A stretch of DNA of 6,715 bases from an uncultured Collinsella sp. (GCA_900764415.1 CAAFOA010000127.1:1-6715), one strand, 5' to 3'; counted from the stretch's first letter, positions 1 to 5,937 are shown. Made by a program: numbers and translations. The notes: generated from the sequence alone by a model not told the origin.

Positions 1-61
1 AGAAGACGGCATACGAGATGCAGCGTAGTCTCGTGGGCTCGGAGATGTGTATAAGAGACAG
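1..61 (+). other. Illumina P7 / Nextera read-2 adapter (artefact)
   Basis: This is not genomic DNA. Bases 1-19 match the P7 flow-cell sequence lacking its first five bases. Bases 20-27 (GCAGCGTA) occupy the i7 index position, bases 28-42 (GTCTCGTGGGCTCGG) are the Nextera read-2 overhang, and bases 43-61 are the 19-bp Tn5 mosaic end. The genomic insert begins at 62. Confidence 0.98.
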
Positions 62-240
62 GCAACTGGCTGGGCGACGAGCACGCCAAGGACGATGCTA
101 ACTATGGCTGGGGCGCCGGCTTTGCCCTCGAGGCAGAGATGTACCCCGACACGCCGCACCAGCCGCTGTTCCCGCAGGGCATCGTGGGCCCGGGTCACCC
201 CTATAGCAATGTGATCGAATACCACTTTATGAGGCACTAA
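62..240 (+). CDS. galM: Aldose 1-epimerase (galactose mutarotase), C-terminal fragment
   Basis: The last 59 codons of a gene whose 5' part was cut off by the library boundary are present, ending in TAA at 238-240. The frame begins GNWLGDEH and continues GWGAGFALEAEMYPD, then PGHPYSN and IEYHF. This follows the end of GalM proteins: TGN-L, then LExQ-PDSPN, then PGE-Y--xT-Y-F. The glutamate of the ALEAE motif lies 35 residues before the C-terminus, the same distance as the catalytic Glu304 in the 339-residue Lactococcus GalM (from memory of that family). GalM interconverts alpha and beta anomers of galactose and other aldoses in the cytoplasm. A strong terminator follows, and the gene converges on the IIB gene across a repeat. 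The family call is good; substrate preference cannot be read from this fragment. Confidence 0.8.
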
Positions 241-268
241 GCCCACAACGCAACATATCGCACAGCAG

Positions 269-301
269 CGCCCGCCGGCACCACCGCCGACGGGCGTTTT
301 T
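269..301 (+). terminator. Rho-independent terminator of galM
   Basis: Arms 269-279 and 286-296 pair over 11 positions with one C/A mismatch and a 6-nt loop. The stem is very GC-rich and is followed directly by TTTTT at 297-301. It lies 28 bases after the galM stop codon. Confidence 0.88.
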
Positions 302-305
302 CTAC

Positions 306-489
306 CTAGTCATTGGGGACGTTCTTAAATGACTAGTCATTGGGGACAGTCTTTAACGTTTGGCGAGAAGGACTGTCCCAATCTGCCGACACTTGGGGAC
401 GTTCCTAAAAGGCCGGCACATAAAGAACGTCCCCAAGTGCCAAGGGTGTCCCGTTTGACTAGTCATTTAAGAACGTCCCCAATGACTAG
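306..489. repeat. Nested inverted-repeat element (three-way-junction fold)
   Basis: The outer arms, 306-339 and 456-489, are perfect 34-bp reverse complements. Two more hairpins sit between them: 343-354 with 368-379 (12 pairs, one G-T), and 390-404 with 425-439 (15 perfect pairs). The unit GGGGACGTTC or a close variant (GGGGACAGTC) recurs in both orientations near 315, 342, 370, 395, 425 and 471. The palindromic unit ATGACTAGTCAT spans the inner edge of the left arm. The element lies between convergent genes, as REP/BIME-type elements often do. It encodes no transposase. I infer a non-autonomous element, possibly moved by a RAYT/IS200-like Y1 transposase encoded elsewhere; the family is not proven from this window. 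It may also terminate the IIB transcript. Confidence 0.85.
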
Positions 490-957
490 TTGGATAGGGT
501 CGGGATTGGAGCTGGGGAGATAGCGGATTTCTAGCTCTATGCCGAGCGTCTGCAGCTCTTTGAGGGCTGCGACATCTGCGTCGTCTACGGCGACTGCGGG
601 CGTTATGGGGCGCTTGCCCTCCCCTGCCTGCATGTGACCGATGCTGATCTTGGTGATGGGCACGCCGCCCTTAACCAGCGCGAGCGCATCGGCGGGTGAG
701 GCTACCATGATCAGAATCAACTGGCGCGGCGTTGCGGTATGAATGATGTCGACGGTCCTTTGCACCGAGAAAAACCGCGTCCAGACGCCCTCGGCTGTCG
801 CCACCCTCATAGGGGCCCACTTGCGCGAATCAGCCGCAATCTCATCGTTAACGATCAGGACAAGGTTGGAACCAGTCGCCTCATTCCACAGCTCAACGTC
901 TTGCCCGTAAATAAACCGGTCATCGATGCGTGTGAGAAGAATCTTGGGTTGAGCCAT
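463..957 (-). CDS. PTS mannose/GalNAc-family IIB component, phospho-site His replaced by Tyr
   Basis: The encoded protein has 164 residues and covers the whole IIB domain of the mannose/sorbose/GalNAc PTS class (relatives ManX, AgaB, AgaV). It opens with KILLTRIDDRFIYGQDV, then NLVLIVNDEIA, LVKGGVPITKISIG and AVAVDDADVAALKEL. These IIB proteins carry phosphate from IIA to the incoming sugar on the His of the RIDDRLIHGQV motif. Here that position is Tyr17 (codon TAC), so normal phosphotransfer is not expected. The ATG at 957 was chosen because family similarity starts there; a TTG at 1008 would add 17 unrelated residues. The Shine-Dalgarno is weak (GGGG about 8 nt upstream). The C-terminal LVIGDVLK and the TGA stop are encoded inside the 306-489 repeat. 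No IIA, IIC or IID gene is in the window. It may be a decaying gene or a non-transport paralogue. No terminator other than the repeat is visible. Confidence 0.85.
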   Translation of the reverse strand: MAQPKILLTRIDDRFIYGQDVELWNEATGSNLVLIVNDEIAADSRKWAPMRVATAEGVWTRFFSVQRTVDIIHTATPRQLILIMVASPADALALVKGGVPITKISIGHMQAGEGKRPITPAVAVDDADVAALKELQTLGIELEIRYLPSSNPDPIQLVIGDVLK

Positions 958-1046
958 CGCTGCCCCATTCTCTTTGAGACCCGTAAGAGCAAGACATCGC
1001 GTCTCCAATATTAGTGCATTTAAAGTGAGAAAAGCCGTCAGAACAC

Positions 1047-1075
1047 TTGCGCGGATTTGCGATGTCCCGTATCAT
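1047..1075 (+). promoter_or_regulatory. Candidate promoter of tRNA-Thr
   Basis: TTGCGC at 1047-1052 and TATCAT at 1070-1075 are separated by 17 bases. The -10 matches consensus at five of six positions, the -35 at three. A start near 1082 would give a leader of about 33 nt before the tRNA. It lies in the 157-bp gap between the IIB start and the tRNA, in which I see no gene. Confidence 0.4.
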
Positions 1076-1114
1076 AGACAGCCGTTGACGCCTCAATTGC
1101 GTCACCACATGGCC

Positions 1115-1190
1115 GCCAGCGTAGCTCAGTTGGTAGAGCACCGCTCTCGTAAAGCGGGGGTCACCGGTTCGAGCCCGGTCGCTGGCTCCA
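1115..1190 (+). tRNA. tRNA-Thr (anticodon CGT)
   Basis: This is a 76-nt cloverleaf. The 7-bp acceptor stem GCCAGCG/CGCTGGC is 1115-1121 with 1180-1186, the discriminator is T1187 and the encoded CCA is 1188-1190. The D arm is GCTC/GAGC. The anticodon stem CCGCT/AGCGG carries the loop CTCGTAA, giving anticodon CGT at 1148-1150, which reads ACG threonine codons. The T stem is ACCGG/CCGGT with loop TTCGAGC. It stands alone between two minus-strand genes and has its own terminator. No repeated copy of its 3' end was seen in the window, so there is no sign of an integrated element here. Confidence 0.96.
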
Positions 1191-1201
1191 TTGCACAAGA
1201 T

Positions 1202-1224
1202 AGCCGCCTTTGGGCGGCTTTTTT
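1202..1224 (+). terminator. Terminator of tRNA-Thr
   Basis: The perfect stem AGCCGCC (1202-1208) / GGCGGCT (1213-1219) with a 4-nt loop runs into TTTTTT (1219-1224), 11 bases after the tRNA CCA end. Confidence 0.9.
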
Positions 1225-1289
1225 GTTGCCGATTTCGAGCGCGCATCCGCCAATCCAAGCACACGCCGCCGGCAACTCCCCTACTCAAC

Positions 1290-1338
1290 AAAAAGCCCCG
1301 CCAGCCGCAATCCCCAAAGGAACCGCGATCAGCGGGGC
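1290..1338 (-). terminator. Terminator of the lacX-lacC-yhcH transcript
   Basis: Read on the minus strand, GCGGGGC-side pairing is GCCCCGC (1338-1332) with GCGGGGC (1301-1295), followed by TTTTT (1294-1290). Between the arms a second helix can form: CGCGGTTCC with GGGATTGCG around a TTTG loop, including G-T pairs. The result is a long two-part stem ending in a U-tract, about 60 bases after the yhcH-type stop. It faces the tRNA terminator across an otherwise featureless spacer. Confidence 0.8.
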
Positions 1339-1398
1339 CTAAGCGCGCTCCTCCAAAGGAAAACGCTCACAACACGAACAGCTCAGCCGAGCAGCGCG

Positions 1399-1872
1399 TT
1401 ACTCCTCCCAGTAAGCATCTGCAAGCAGCTTAAAGCAGATCTTCTTGACCGGCTGTGCGCCATCGCCCGGGAACTCGAGCGTGGGCATGTGAGGCTCGCC
1501 GGCAACGAACAGCGCAAACTTGTCGTCGGCAAGATCGCCGGCGATCGAAGCGTCGGAATCGACCAGATCGTAGTCGTCCTTCTCGTCAAACTCCTGAACC
1601 AGCGTCAGGCTGCCCGTGGCAACCTTAAAGGCCTCGCGACCCTCGACGTCGATCTGCAGGTCGTGATAGCGCTGATGCGTCTCATAGTGAGCCTCGGCCT
1701 CGGGACGCGTCGTGGGAGCCATGACGTTCGCAAAGACCTTGTCGCCCAGAATCGGATGGCTGCCGACCTCGAGCTCCGCCGGATCGGTCTCCTCGAGCCA
1801 ATCGATCAGCACGTCGAGGCCCTTGAGCATTCCGCGGTATTCCTCGATATCGCCCAATGCACCGTAAATCAT
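1399..1872 (-). CDS. YhcH/YjgK/YiaL family protein (NanQ/EbgC-like)
   Basis: The 157-residue protein is close to the usual family length of about 150-155. It starts MIYGALGDIEEYRGM, as these proteins typically do, and has the family core RPEAEAHYETHQRYHDLQIDVEG (residues 56-78) and AGEPHMP (124-130). E58/E60, H62, H66, H70 and H128 are candidate metal-site residues of this cupin-like fold. E. coli YhcH (NanQ) speeds anomerisation of N-acetylneuraminate; other members sit in diverse sugar operons and their substrates are mostly unknown. Here it is the last gene of a lacX-lacC group, so an amino-sugar or tagatose substrate is a plausible inference only. The start has a good site, GAGAGGGG at 1879-1886, six bases upstream. 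A strong terminator follows. There is no signal peptide. Confidence 0.88.
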   Translation of the reverse strand: MIYGALGDIEEYRGMLKGLDVLIDWLEETDPAELEVGSHPILGDKVFANVMAPTTRPEAEAHYETHQRYHDLQIDVEGREAFKVATGSLTLVQEFDEKDDYDLVDSDASIAGDLADDKFALFVAGEPHMPTLEFPGDGAQPVKKICFKLLADAYWEE

Positions 1873-1904
1873 CTAAATCCCCTCTCGGATCGCTTCTTTG
1901 GCGG

Positions 1905-2036
1905 CTATTCGGCAAACGCGTTACCGACGCTGTTGCCGCCCGCATACGCCTCGACCAGGGTAAGGTCGGGATTGAACACGACAACGTCGGCGTCGCGCCC
2001 CGACATAATGCTATCGCACTTGTCGTCGACATGAGC
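1905..2036 (-). pseudogene. Remnant of a second nagA (C-terminal 43 codons)
   Basis: On the minus strand one frame reads AHVDDKCDSIMSGRD, then ADVVVFNPDLTLVEAY and ends GGNSVGNAFAE before TAG at 1907-1905. It aligns without gaps to the last 43 residues of the intact nagA-type protein in this window, with 31 of 43 identical by my count. Similarity stops near 2036, and the rest of the deacetylase, including all catalytic residues, is absent. No start codon or ribosome site precedes it, so it is a dead gene end. It lies 33 bases after the lacC stop and 32 bases before the yhcH-type start, in the same frame as lacC. About 28% residue divergence argues for an old or imported paralogue rather than a recent copy of the neighbour. 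The intact frame and stop suggest truncation was fairly recent. Confidence 0.85.
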
Positions 2037-2069
2037 TAGCAATCGATGCCGGGGCCGACGCCCAAGCCC

Positions 2070-3005
2070 TTACAGCTCGGTCACGACAACGCCGTTGTAG
2101 ACCTCGTCCCAACGGTCCATGACCAGATGGCCAGTCATGGGATCCATGGCATTGAGCTTGCCGCAGGTGTTGGCGGTACGCAGCACCGTCTCGTCGTCTG
2201 CGCCAGCAGCAATGGCATGCGCGAAGCCAGCGATAGTGGAGTCACCAGAGCCCGTGGCGTTAACGGCAGGGATATCGGGCGTCTTTGCGCGGAACGCACG
2301 GCCATTGTGGAAGCCAACGGAGCCGGCAGCGCCCATGGACACGACGACCCAGGGGATATCGGAGAAGCGGGCATCAGAGGCGAGCGCGGCGCGGAGCTCG
2401 TCCACATCGTCGGTGGTAAAGCTCGTGCCCAGAAGGCCGTTGATCTCGGTCAGGTTAGGCTTGACCAGCTCGGGCTTAATTTCGGACTTAAGGGCGGCCT
2501 CGAGCGAAGCACCCGAGGTATCGAGCAGCACCTTGGCTCCGGCGTTCTCGGCAATGCCCGTGATCTTGGCATAGTAGTCTGCCTCGACACCGCGGGGCAG
2601 AGAACCCGAAATGGTGACGACGTCGGCCTTGCCCGCAAGCTCAGTAAACTTGGCGGTAAAGGCATCGAGCTCCTCGGGGGCAATTGTCGGGCCACTCTCG
2701 AGCAGCTCAGTCTGGTTGCCGGCGTGGAGGATGTTGAGGCAAATGCGAGTCTCGCCCTTGATGGGCACAAAGTCGTTGTTAATACCGTTGGCGTCCATGA
2801 GCTCAGCCATGTAGGCGCCCATGTGGCCGCCGAGCAGACCGGTTGCCACAACGTCGTCGCCTAGCTGACCCAGCACACGGGCCACGTTGAGGCCCTTGCC
2901 GCCGGCGGTCTTTTCGGGCGTCACGCGGTTGACGTCGTCGATAACGAGCTCGTCGAGCTGATAGCGCGTATCGACAGACGGGTTCATCGTAACGGTGAGG
3001 ATCAT
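2070..3005 (-). CDS. lacC: Tagatose-6-phosphate kinase (PfkB family)
   Basis: The 311-residue protein matches the length and texture of LacC (about 310). It begins MILTVTMNPSVDTRYQL as LacC does, then has the sugar-binding region KTAGGKGLNVARVLGQLG (residues 32-49), GETRICLNILH, ISGSLPRG and KPNLTEINGLL. The PfkB signature 2, NATGSGDSTIAG, has the catalytic base at Asp255 and the GSGD anion hole at 252-255. LacC uses ATP to convert tagatose-6-P to tagatose-1,6-bisphosphate in the cytoplasm. The close relative 1-phosphofructokinase is the main alternative, but resemblance to LacC along the whole chain, plus neighbours lacX, nagA and agaS, favours tagatose-6-P. AAGGAG (3012-3017) lies six bases before the ATG. 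It is 59 bases downstream of the lacX-like gene in the same direction, probably one transcript. The partner aldolase (LacD or GatY/KbaY type) is not in the window. Confidence 0.9.
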   Translation of the reverse strand: MILTVTMNPSVDTRYQLDELVIDDVNRVTPEKTAGGKGLNVARVLGQLGDDVVATGLLGGHMGAYMAELMDANGINNDFVPIKGETRICLNILHAGNQTELLESGPTIAPEELDAFTAKFTELAGKADVVTISGSLPRGVEADYYAKITGIAENAGAKVLLDTSGASLEAALKSEIKPELVKPNLTEINGLLGTSFTTDDVDELRAALASDARFSDIPWVVVSMGAAGSVGFHNGRAFRAKTPDIPAVNATGSGDSTIAGFAHAIAAGADDETVLRTANTCGKLNAMDPMTGHLVMDRWDEVYNGVVVTEL

Positions 3006-3020
3006 TTTTAGCTCCTTATC

Positions 3021-3044
3021 TCGCAGGCTCCTTGTGCCTCGCGA
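3021..3044 (-). promoter_or_regulatory. Hairpin in the lacX-lacC intergenic mRNA
   Basis: On the minus strand TCGC-AGGC pairs with GCCT-GCGA (eight pairs, one bulged G) around a 7-nt loop ACAAGGA. There is no U-tract, so it is not a terminator. The loop and adjacent stem contain an AAGGAG copy; the working lacC ribosome site, also AAGGAG, is just downstream. It could mark an mRNA processing or stability element; function is inferred. Confidence 0.4.
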
Positions 3045-3064
3045 TACGAGTCGACAAAACGGAA

Positions 3065-3946
3065 TTACAGGATCTCAATCGTGAACGAGCGAACGACGGT
3101 CTCCTTGGGCTTGGCGACAAGGCAGCCGCGCTTATGCTCAAGCACGTCGTCCTCATCGGAGCAGGTCGAGAGACCGCCCCAAGGCTCAACCGCCACAAAA
3201 TCGCCCTCGGGCTTGCTCCACACAATGAGATATGGGAAGCCCTCAAAGCTCAGGCGGACGCCCTTGTCCTCGCCCTTTTTGGAAAGCGTGACCTGACGGC
3301 TCTCGAGCACGTCAAAGATGGTCTCCGCAAAATCGAAGAGATCGTGCGACAGGGGCAGCGTCTTTCCCACCATGGGGTTCTTGGAGCGGTTTGCCACGTC
3401 AATCAATCCAGTCGAGGGAACGGCGGTGCAGAGCTCCGCAGCCTCGTCTTTCTCAAAGCGCAACTCGTAGTCCGTATAGGCCTCGCCCTCATCGAGCGGA
3501 CACCTAAAGCCGGGATGACCGCCGATAAAGAACGGCATGTCCTCGGTGCCCTCGTTGGTGACCTCGTAGGAAACGCGCACGGCAGCGTCCTCGAGCGTAT
3601 AGCGGGCGACAAGCTTAAACGGATACGGATAATCGCTCAGCAGCGCGGCGTTATCCTCCGAAGCCAGGCACATCGCCAGCTCGCTCTCGCTCTGGCTCAG
3701 CAGCTTCCACTCCTGTTTGCGCGCAAACCCATGGCGAGCGAGCTTTACATGATGCCCGGCAAACGTCATGGCGTTGTTATCGCGCAAGCCTCCGCAAATC
3801 GGGAAGCAAATCGGTGCCTGGCCGGACCACACGGCGGGATCGCCCTGCCACAGATACTCGCGACCTCCGGCCTCGATCGAGGTAAACGAACCACCAGCCG
3901 TGGACACCTTAATAGAAATCGAATCGTTGGAGAGAGCGTATTCCAT
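3065..3946 (-). CDS. lacX: LacX-type aldose 1-epimerase family protein
   Basis: The predicted protein has 293 residues, typical for the LacX branch of the galactose-mutarotase-like fold. It shows EYLWQGDPAVWSGQAPICFP (residues 30-49), HGFAR (72-76), FIGGHPGF (140-147) and VAVEPWGG (251-258). His72, His144 and Glu254 match the two histidines and catalytic glutamate of mutarotases. LacX is found with lacC in Gram-positive lac/tagatose operons; its physiological substrate is unsettled, presumably a sugar or sugar phosphate hemiacetal. A start at 3982 would add 12 residues without family similarity. The ATG at 3946 is preferred because AAAGGA (3953-3958) lies six bases upstream. It is the first gene of the group reading into lacC, with a divergent flavodoxin gene upstream. 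No convincing promoter could be picked out of the 156-bp divergent spacer. Confidence 0.87.
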   Translation of the reverse strand: MEYALSNDSISIKVSTAGGSFTSIEAGGREYLWQGDPAVWSGQAPICFPICGGLRDNNAMTFAGHHVKLARHGFARKQEWKLLSQSESELAMCLASEDNAALLSDYPYPFKLVARYTLEDAAVRVSYEVTNEGTEDMPFFIGGHPGFRCPLDEGEAYTDYELRFEKDEAAELCTAVPSTGLIDVANRSKNPMVGKTLPLSHDLFDFAETIFDVLESRQVTLSKKGEDKGVRLSFEGFPYLIVWSKPEGDFVAVEPWGGLSTCSDEDDVLEHKRGCLVAKPKETVVRSFTIEIL

Positions 3947-3952
3947 TGCCCA

Positions 3953-3958
3953 TCCTTT
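3953..3958 (-). promoter_or_regulatory. Ribosome binding site fixing the lacX start
   Basis: AAAGGA on the minus strand, six bases before the ATG at 3946. It lies inside the longer possible reading frame that begins at 3982 and therefore supports the shorter protein. Confidence 0.75.
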
Positions 3959-4090
3959 CGAACAGCTGCTTTTTGCTCGCAAGTACCCGTCTCGGCCCTA
4001 ACCAAAGGACAAACCCGCACGTTCATCGATGCGTCCGGTATCCCAGCCATGTAACGGGGTACCATACAGACATTGATGCAATTACAGCTG

Positions 4091-4095
4091 AAAGG
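4091..4095 (+). promoter_or_regulatory. Ribosome binding site fixing the flavodoxin start
   Basis: AAAGG, seven bases before the ATG at 4103. It falls within the extra codons of the longer frame that opens at 4073, so the shorter start is preferred. Confidence 0.7.
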
Positions 4096-4102
4096 CCTTC
4101 TT

Positions 4103-4687
4103 ATGCGAACCATCATCCTCTACGCCTCGCGCCATCACGGCAATACGAAAAAGCTCGTGGACGCCATCGTCGAGGCACACCCCGAGATCGATACCCTCGA
4201 CGTCAAGGCGCTTGGCAAAAACGAGTACCCCGACCTGCACGAATACCATCTGATTGGCGTCGCCACGGGCATCTATTACTCCGAGATCGACAAGGACATG
4301 GCACGAGTGCTCACGAACGTGCTGCAGCCGCAGGACAAGGTGTTTGGCCTTATGACCTACGGTGGCAAAAACAAGTGGTACGGCAAGGATATCGATGGCA
4401 TCTGCCGCATGAGGCAGGCCATCTTTATGGGTGTCTACGGCTGCCCCGGCTTTGATACGTGGGGGCCGTTCAAACTCGCCGGCGGTGTCCAAAAGGGACA
4501 CCCAACCGCTGAGGAAATTAAGGGCGCCGTCGACTTCTTCGATAAGATCGAAGACGAATATGGCGATATCATCGTCGAAGAGTACGCCAAGCGCGAGAAG
4601 CGTCTAGCATACGAGAAGGAGCATCCTGCAGGAGGCCTGGTGGCCGGCGTCAAGCGCACGGCAAAGAAGATCGCTAACAAGCTGTAA
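4103..4687 (+). CDS. Flavodoxin-family protein
   Basis: The 194-residue protein begins MRTIILYASRHHGNTKKLVDAI. This is a first beta strand followed by the FMN-phosphate loop (residues 8-15, ASRHHGNT) and a helix. Later parts fit the flavodoxin fold: HLIGVATGIYYSEI, KVFGLMTYGGKNKW, then a C-terminal stretch with CPGFDTWGPFKLAGG and KGHPTAEEIKGAVDFFDKI. Flavodoxins bind FMN and shuttle electrons or serve as small reductases; the redox partner here is unknown. The tail (about 165-194) is rich in Lys, Arg and Glu, has no membrane segment, and is longer than in short-chain flavodoxins. The gene runs opposite to the flanking sugar genes, has its own terminator, and splits lacX-lacC from nagA-agaS, so a direct part in sugar breakdown is not indicated. 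Confidence 0.85.
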   Translation: MRTIILYASRHHGNTKKLVDAIVEAHPEIDTLDVKALGKNEYPDLHEYHLIGVATGIYYSEIDKDMARVLTNVLQPQDKVFGLMTYGGKNKWYGKDIDGICRMRQAIFMGVYGCPGFDTWGPFKLAGGVQKGHPTAEEIKGAVDFFDKIEDEYGDIIVEEYAKREKRLAYEKEHPAGGLVAGVKRTAKKIANKL

Positions 4688-4718
4688 CTGTGAAGGTGCT
4701 TTTGAGCGTTTAACCCAT

Positions 4719-4756
4719 ACGGCGGGTCCGAGCAGATTCGGGCCCGCCGTCTTTTT
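4719..4756 (+). terminator. Terminator of the flavodoxin gene
   Basis: ACGGCGGG (4719-4726) pairs perfectly with CCCGCCGT (4743-4750). CCGA/TCGG pairing extends the stem inward, and TTTTT follows at 4752-4756. The minus-strand side has no U-tract, so it does not look bidirectional, although nagA ends only seven bases beyond the T-run. Confidence 0.85.
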
Positions 4757-4762
4757 CTATCG

Positions 4763-5932
4763 TTACTCGGTAAAGGCGTTGCCGACGCTCTGGCCGCCAA
4801 CATACGTCTCGACGAGGGTAAGCTCATGGTCGAACACGACAAAGTCGGCGTCGCGACCCGGCATGATGCTGCCGCACTTATCCTCGATGTGCGCGGAGCG
4901 TGCCGGCACCTCGGTTGCCATGCGAATGGCGATATCGGCGCTGGCGATGCCCCAATCGACAATGTTCTTGACGCCCTGGGCAAGCGTGAGCACCGAGCCG
5001 GCAATGCTCTTGCCGTCGGCGAGCCAGCACAGGTTGTCCTTCATGATGACGTCCATGCCACCACTGGTGTAGCTGCCCTCGGGCATGCCGCCGCAGCCCA
5101 GACAGTCAGTGATGAGCACCGTGTGTTGCCAGCCCTTTGCCTGCAGCAGCGCCTTGATGGCGGCAGGGTTAACGTGCTTGCCGTCACAGATGATCTCGGC
5201 GTAGGTCTCGGGCGTGGACATGGCAGCGCCCACGACACCGGGCTCACGGTGATGCAGCCCGCGCTGACCGTTATAGGTATGCGTAAAGCAGCTGGCACCG
5301 GCGTTGATGGCGGCGATGCACTCATCGTAGGTGGCGTCGGAGTGACCGATGCTGGTCACCACACCCTTGGCATTCAGAGCAGCCGCATAAGCAGCGGCAC
5401 CGTCGCGCTCGGCCGCCATGGCGCTCTTGACGATGCGACCACCCGCAGCCTCCTGCCACTGATCGAAAACCTCCTCGGAGGGATCGATGAGGTAAGCGGG
5501 GTTCTGCGCGCCCACGTGCTTCATGGTAAAGAAGGGGCCCTCCAGGTAGATGCCCTGAATGCGAGCACCGCAGAAGTCGGGGCCGCGACCCTCGTCCGCC
5601 TGAGCGATGGCGGCGCAGGCGTCCTTGATCTGCTCGACGCCATCGGTGAACGTCGTGGGCAGCCAGCTGGTGGTGCCGCGACGGGCGAGCTCGGTCGAGC
5701 TGATATCGATGCCCTCGGGATCGTTATCGGTAGTTGAGTGGTTGTAGAAGCCATGGATGTGAGTATCGACCATACCCGGTGCGATCCACGATCCCGTGTA
5801 GTCCTTAATCTCGCAAGAGGGCTCGTCGGCCTGCCAGGCGCCAAAGACGCCATCCTCGACCATAAGATAGCCGCCCAGTTGCGGGCCTGCCGGCAAGAAG
5901 AACTTGTCAGCCTTAATTGCGTACGTGCTCAT
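4763..5932 (-). CDS. nagA: N-acetylglucosamine/N-acetylgalactosamine-6-phosphate deacetylase
   Basis: The 389-residue protein matches the usual NagA/AgaA length of about 380. It is an amidohydrolase that releases acetate from GlcNAc-6-P or GalNAc-6-P in the cytoplasm. Active-site elements are present in order: PGMVDTHIHG with His58 and His60; YLEGPF with Glu131; GHSDAT with His197; THTYN with His218; HHREPGVVGA; DGKHVNP; and LITDCLG with catalytic Asp276. The C-terminal beta-sandwich strand ends SIMPGRDADFVVFD. A GTG at 5938 is possible, but it overlaps the AAGGAG Shine-Dalgarno (5938-5943), so the ATG at 5932 is taken. Neighbouring agaS and lacC suggest that GalNAc-6-P is the real substrate (AgaA role), an inference from context because sequence alone does not separate the two. 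A terminator divides it from agaS, implying its own promoter. Confidence 0.92.
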   Translation of the reverse strand: MSTYAIKADKFFLPAGPQLGGYLMVEDGVFGAWQADEPSCEIKDYTGSWIAPGMVDTHIHGFYNHSTTDNDPEGIDISSTELARRGTTSWLPTTFTDGVEQIKDACAAIAQADEGRGPDFCGARIQGIYLEGPFFTMKHVGAQNPAYLIDPSEEVFDQWQEAAGGRIVKSAMAAERDGAAAYAAALNAKGVVTSIGHSDATYDECIAAINAGASCFTHTYNGQRGLHHREPGVVGAAMSTPETYAEIICDGKHVNPAAIKALLQAKGWQHTVLITDCLGCGGMPEGSYTSGGMDVIMKDNLCWLADGKSIAGSVLTLAQGVKNIVDWGIASADIAIRMATEVPARSAHIEDKCGSIMPGRDADFVVFDHELTLVETYVGGQSVGNAFTE

Positions 5933-5937
5933 ATGCA

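Noticed and set aside
306..489. CRISPR array interpretation of the repeated GGGGACGTTC units
   Set aside because: The units alternate in orientation, have irregular spacing and form nested hairpins; there are no regular spacers or cas genes.
1008..1013. TAATAT as the -10 of an IIB promoter on the minus strand
   Set aside because: No acceptable -35 hexamer was found at 16-18 bases, so I did not call it.
1115..1190. tRNA-Thr as an integration site of a mobile island
   Set aside because: I saw no integrase gene and no repeated tRNA 3' end within the window.
1682..2032. 116-codon minus-strand frame covering the nagA remnant and the yhcH 5' end
   Set aside because: It is a different frame from both the remnant and yhcH, with no family-like composition. 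The conserved reading is the nagA frame.
2046..2864. Plus-strand open frame of 272 codons opposite lacC
   Set aside because: It is an antisense shadow of lacC with no independent support.
3032..4054. Long plus-strand open frame of 340 codons opposite lacX
   Set aside because: It is the antisense shadow of a well-conserved lacX-like gene in GC-rich DNA, with no recognisable domain or ribosome site.
4060..4065. TACCAT as the -10 of the flavodoxin promoter
   Set aside because: There is no -35-like sequence at proper spacing, so the divergent spacer 3947-4102 is left without a called promoter.
4826..5737. Plus-strand open frame of 303 codons opposite nagA
   Set aside because: It is a shadow of the nagA gene, whose active-site motifs are all intact on the minus strand.
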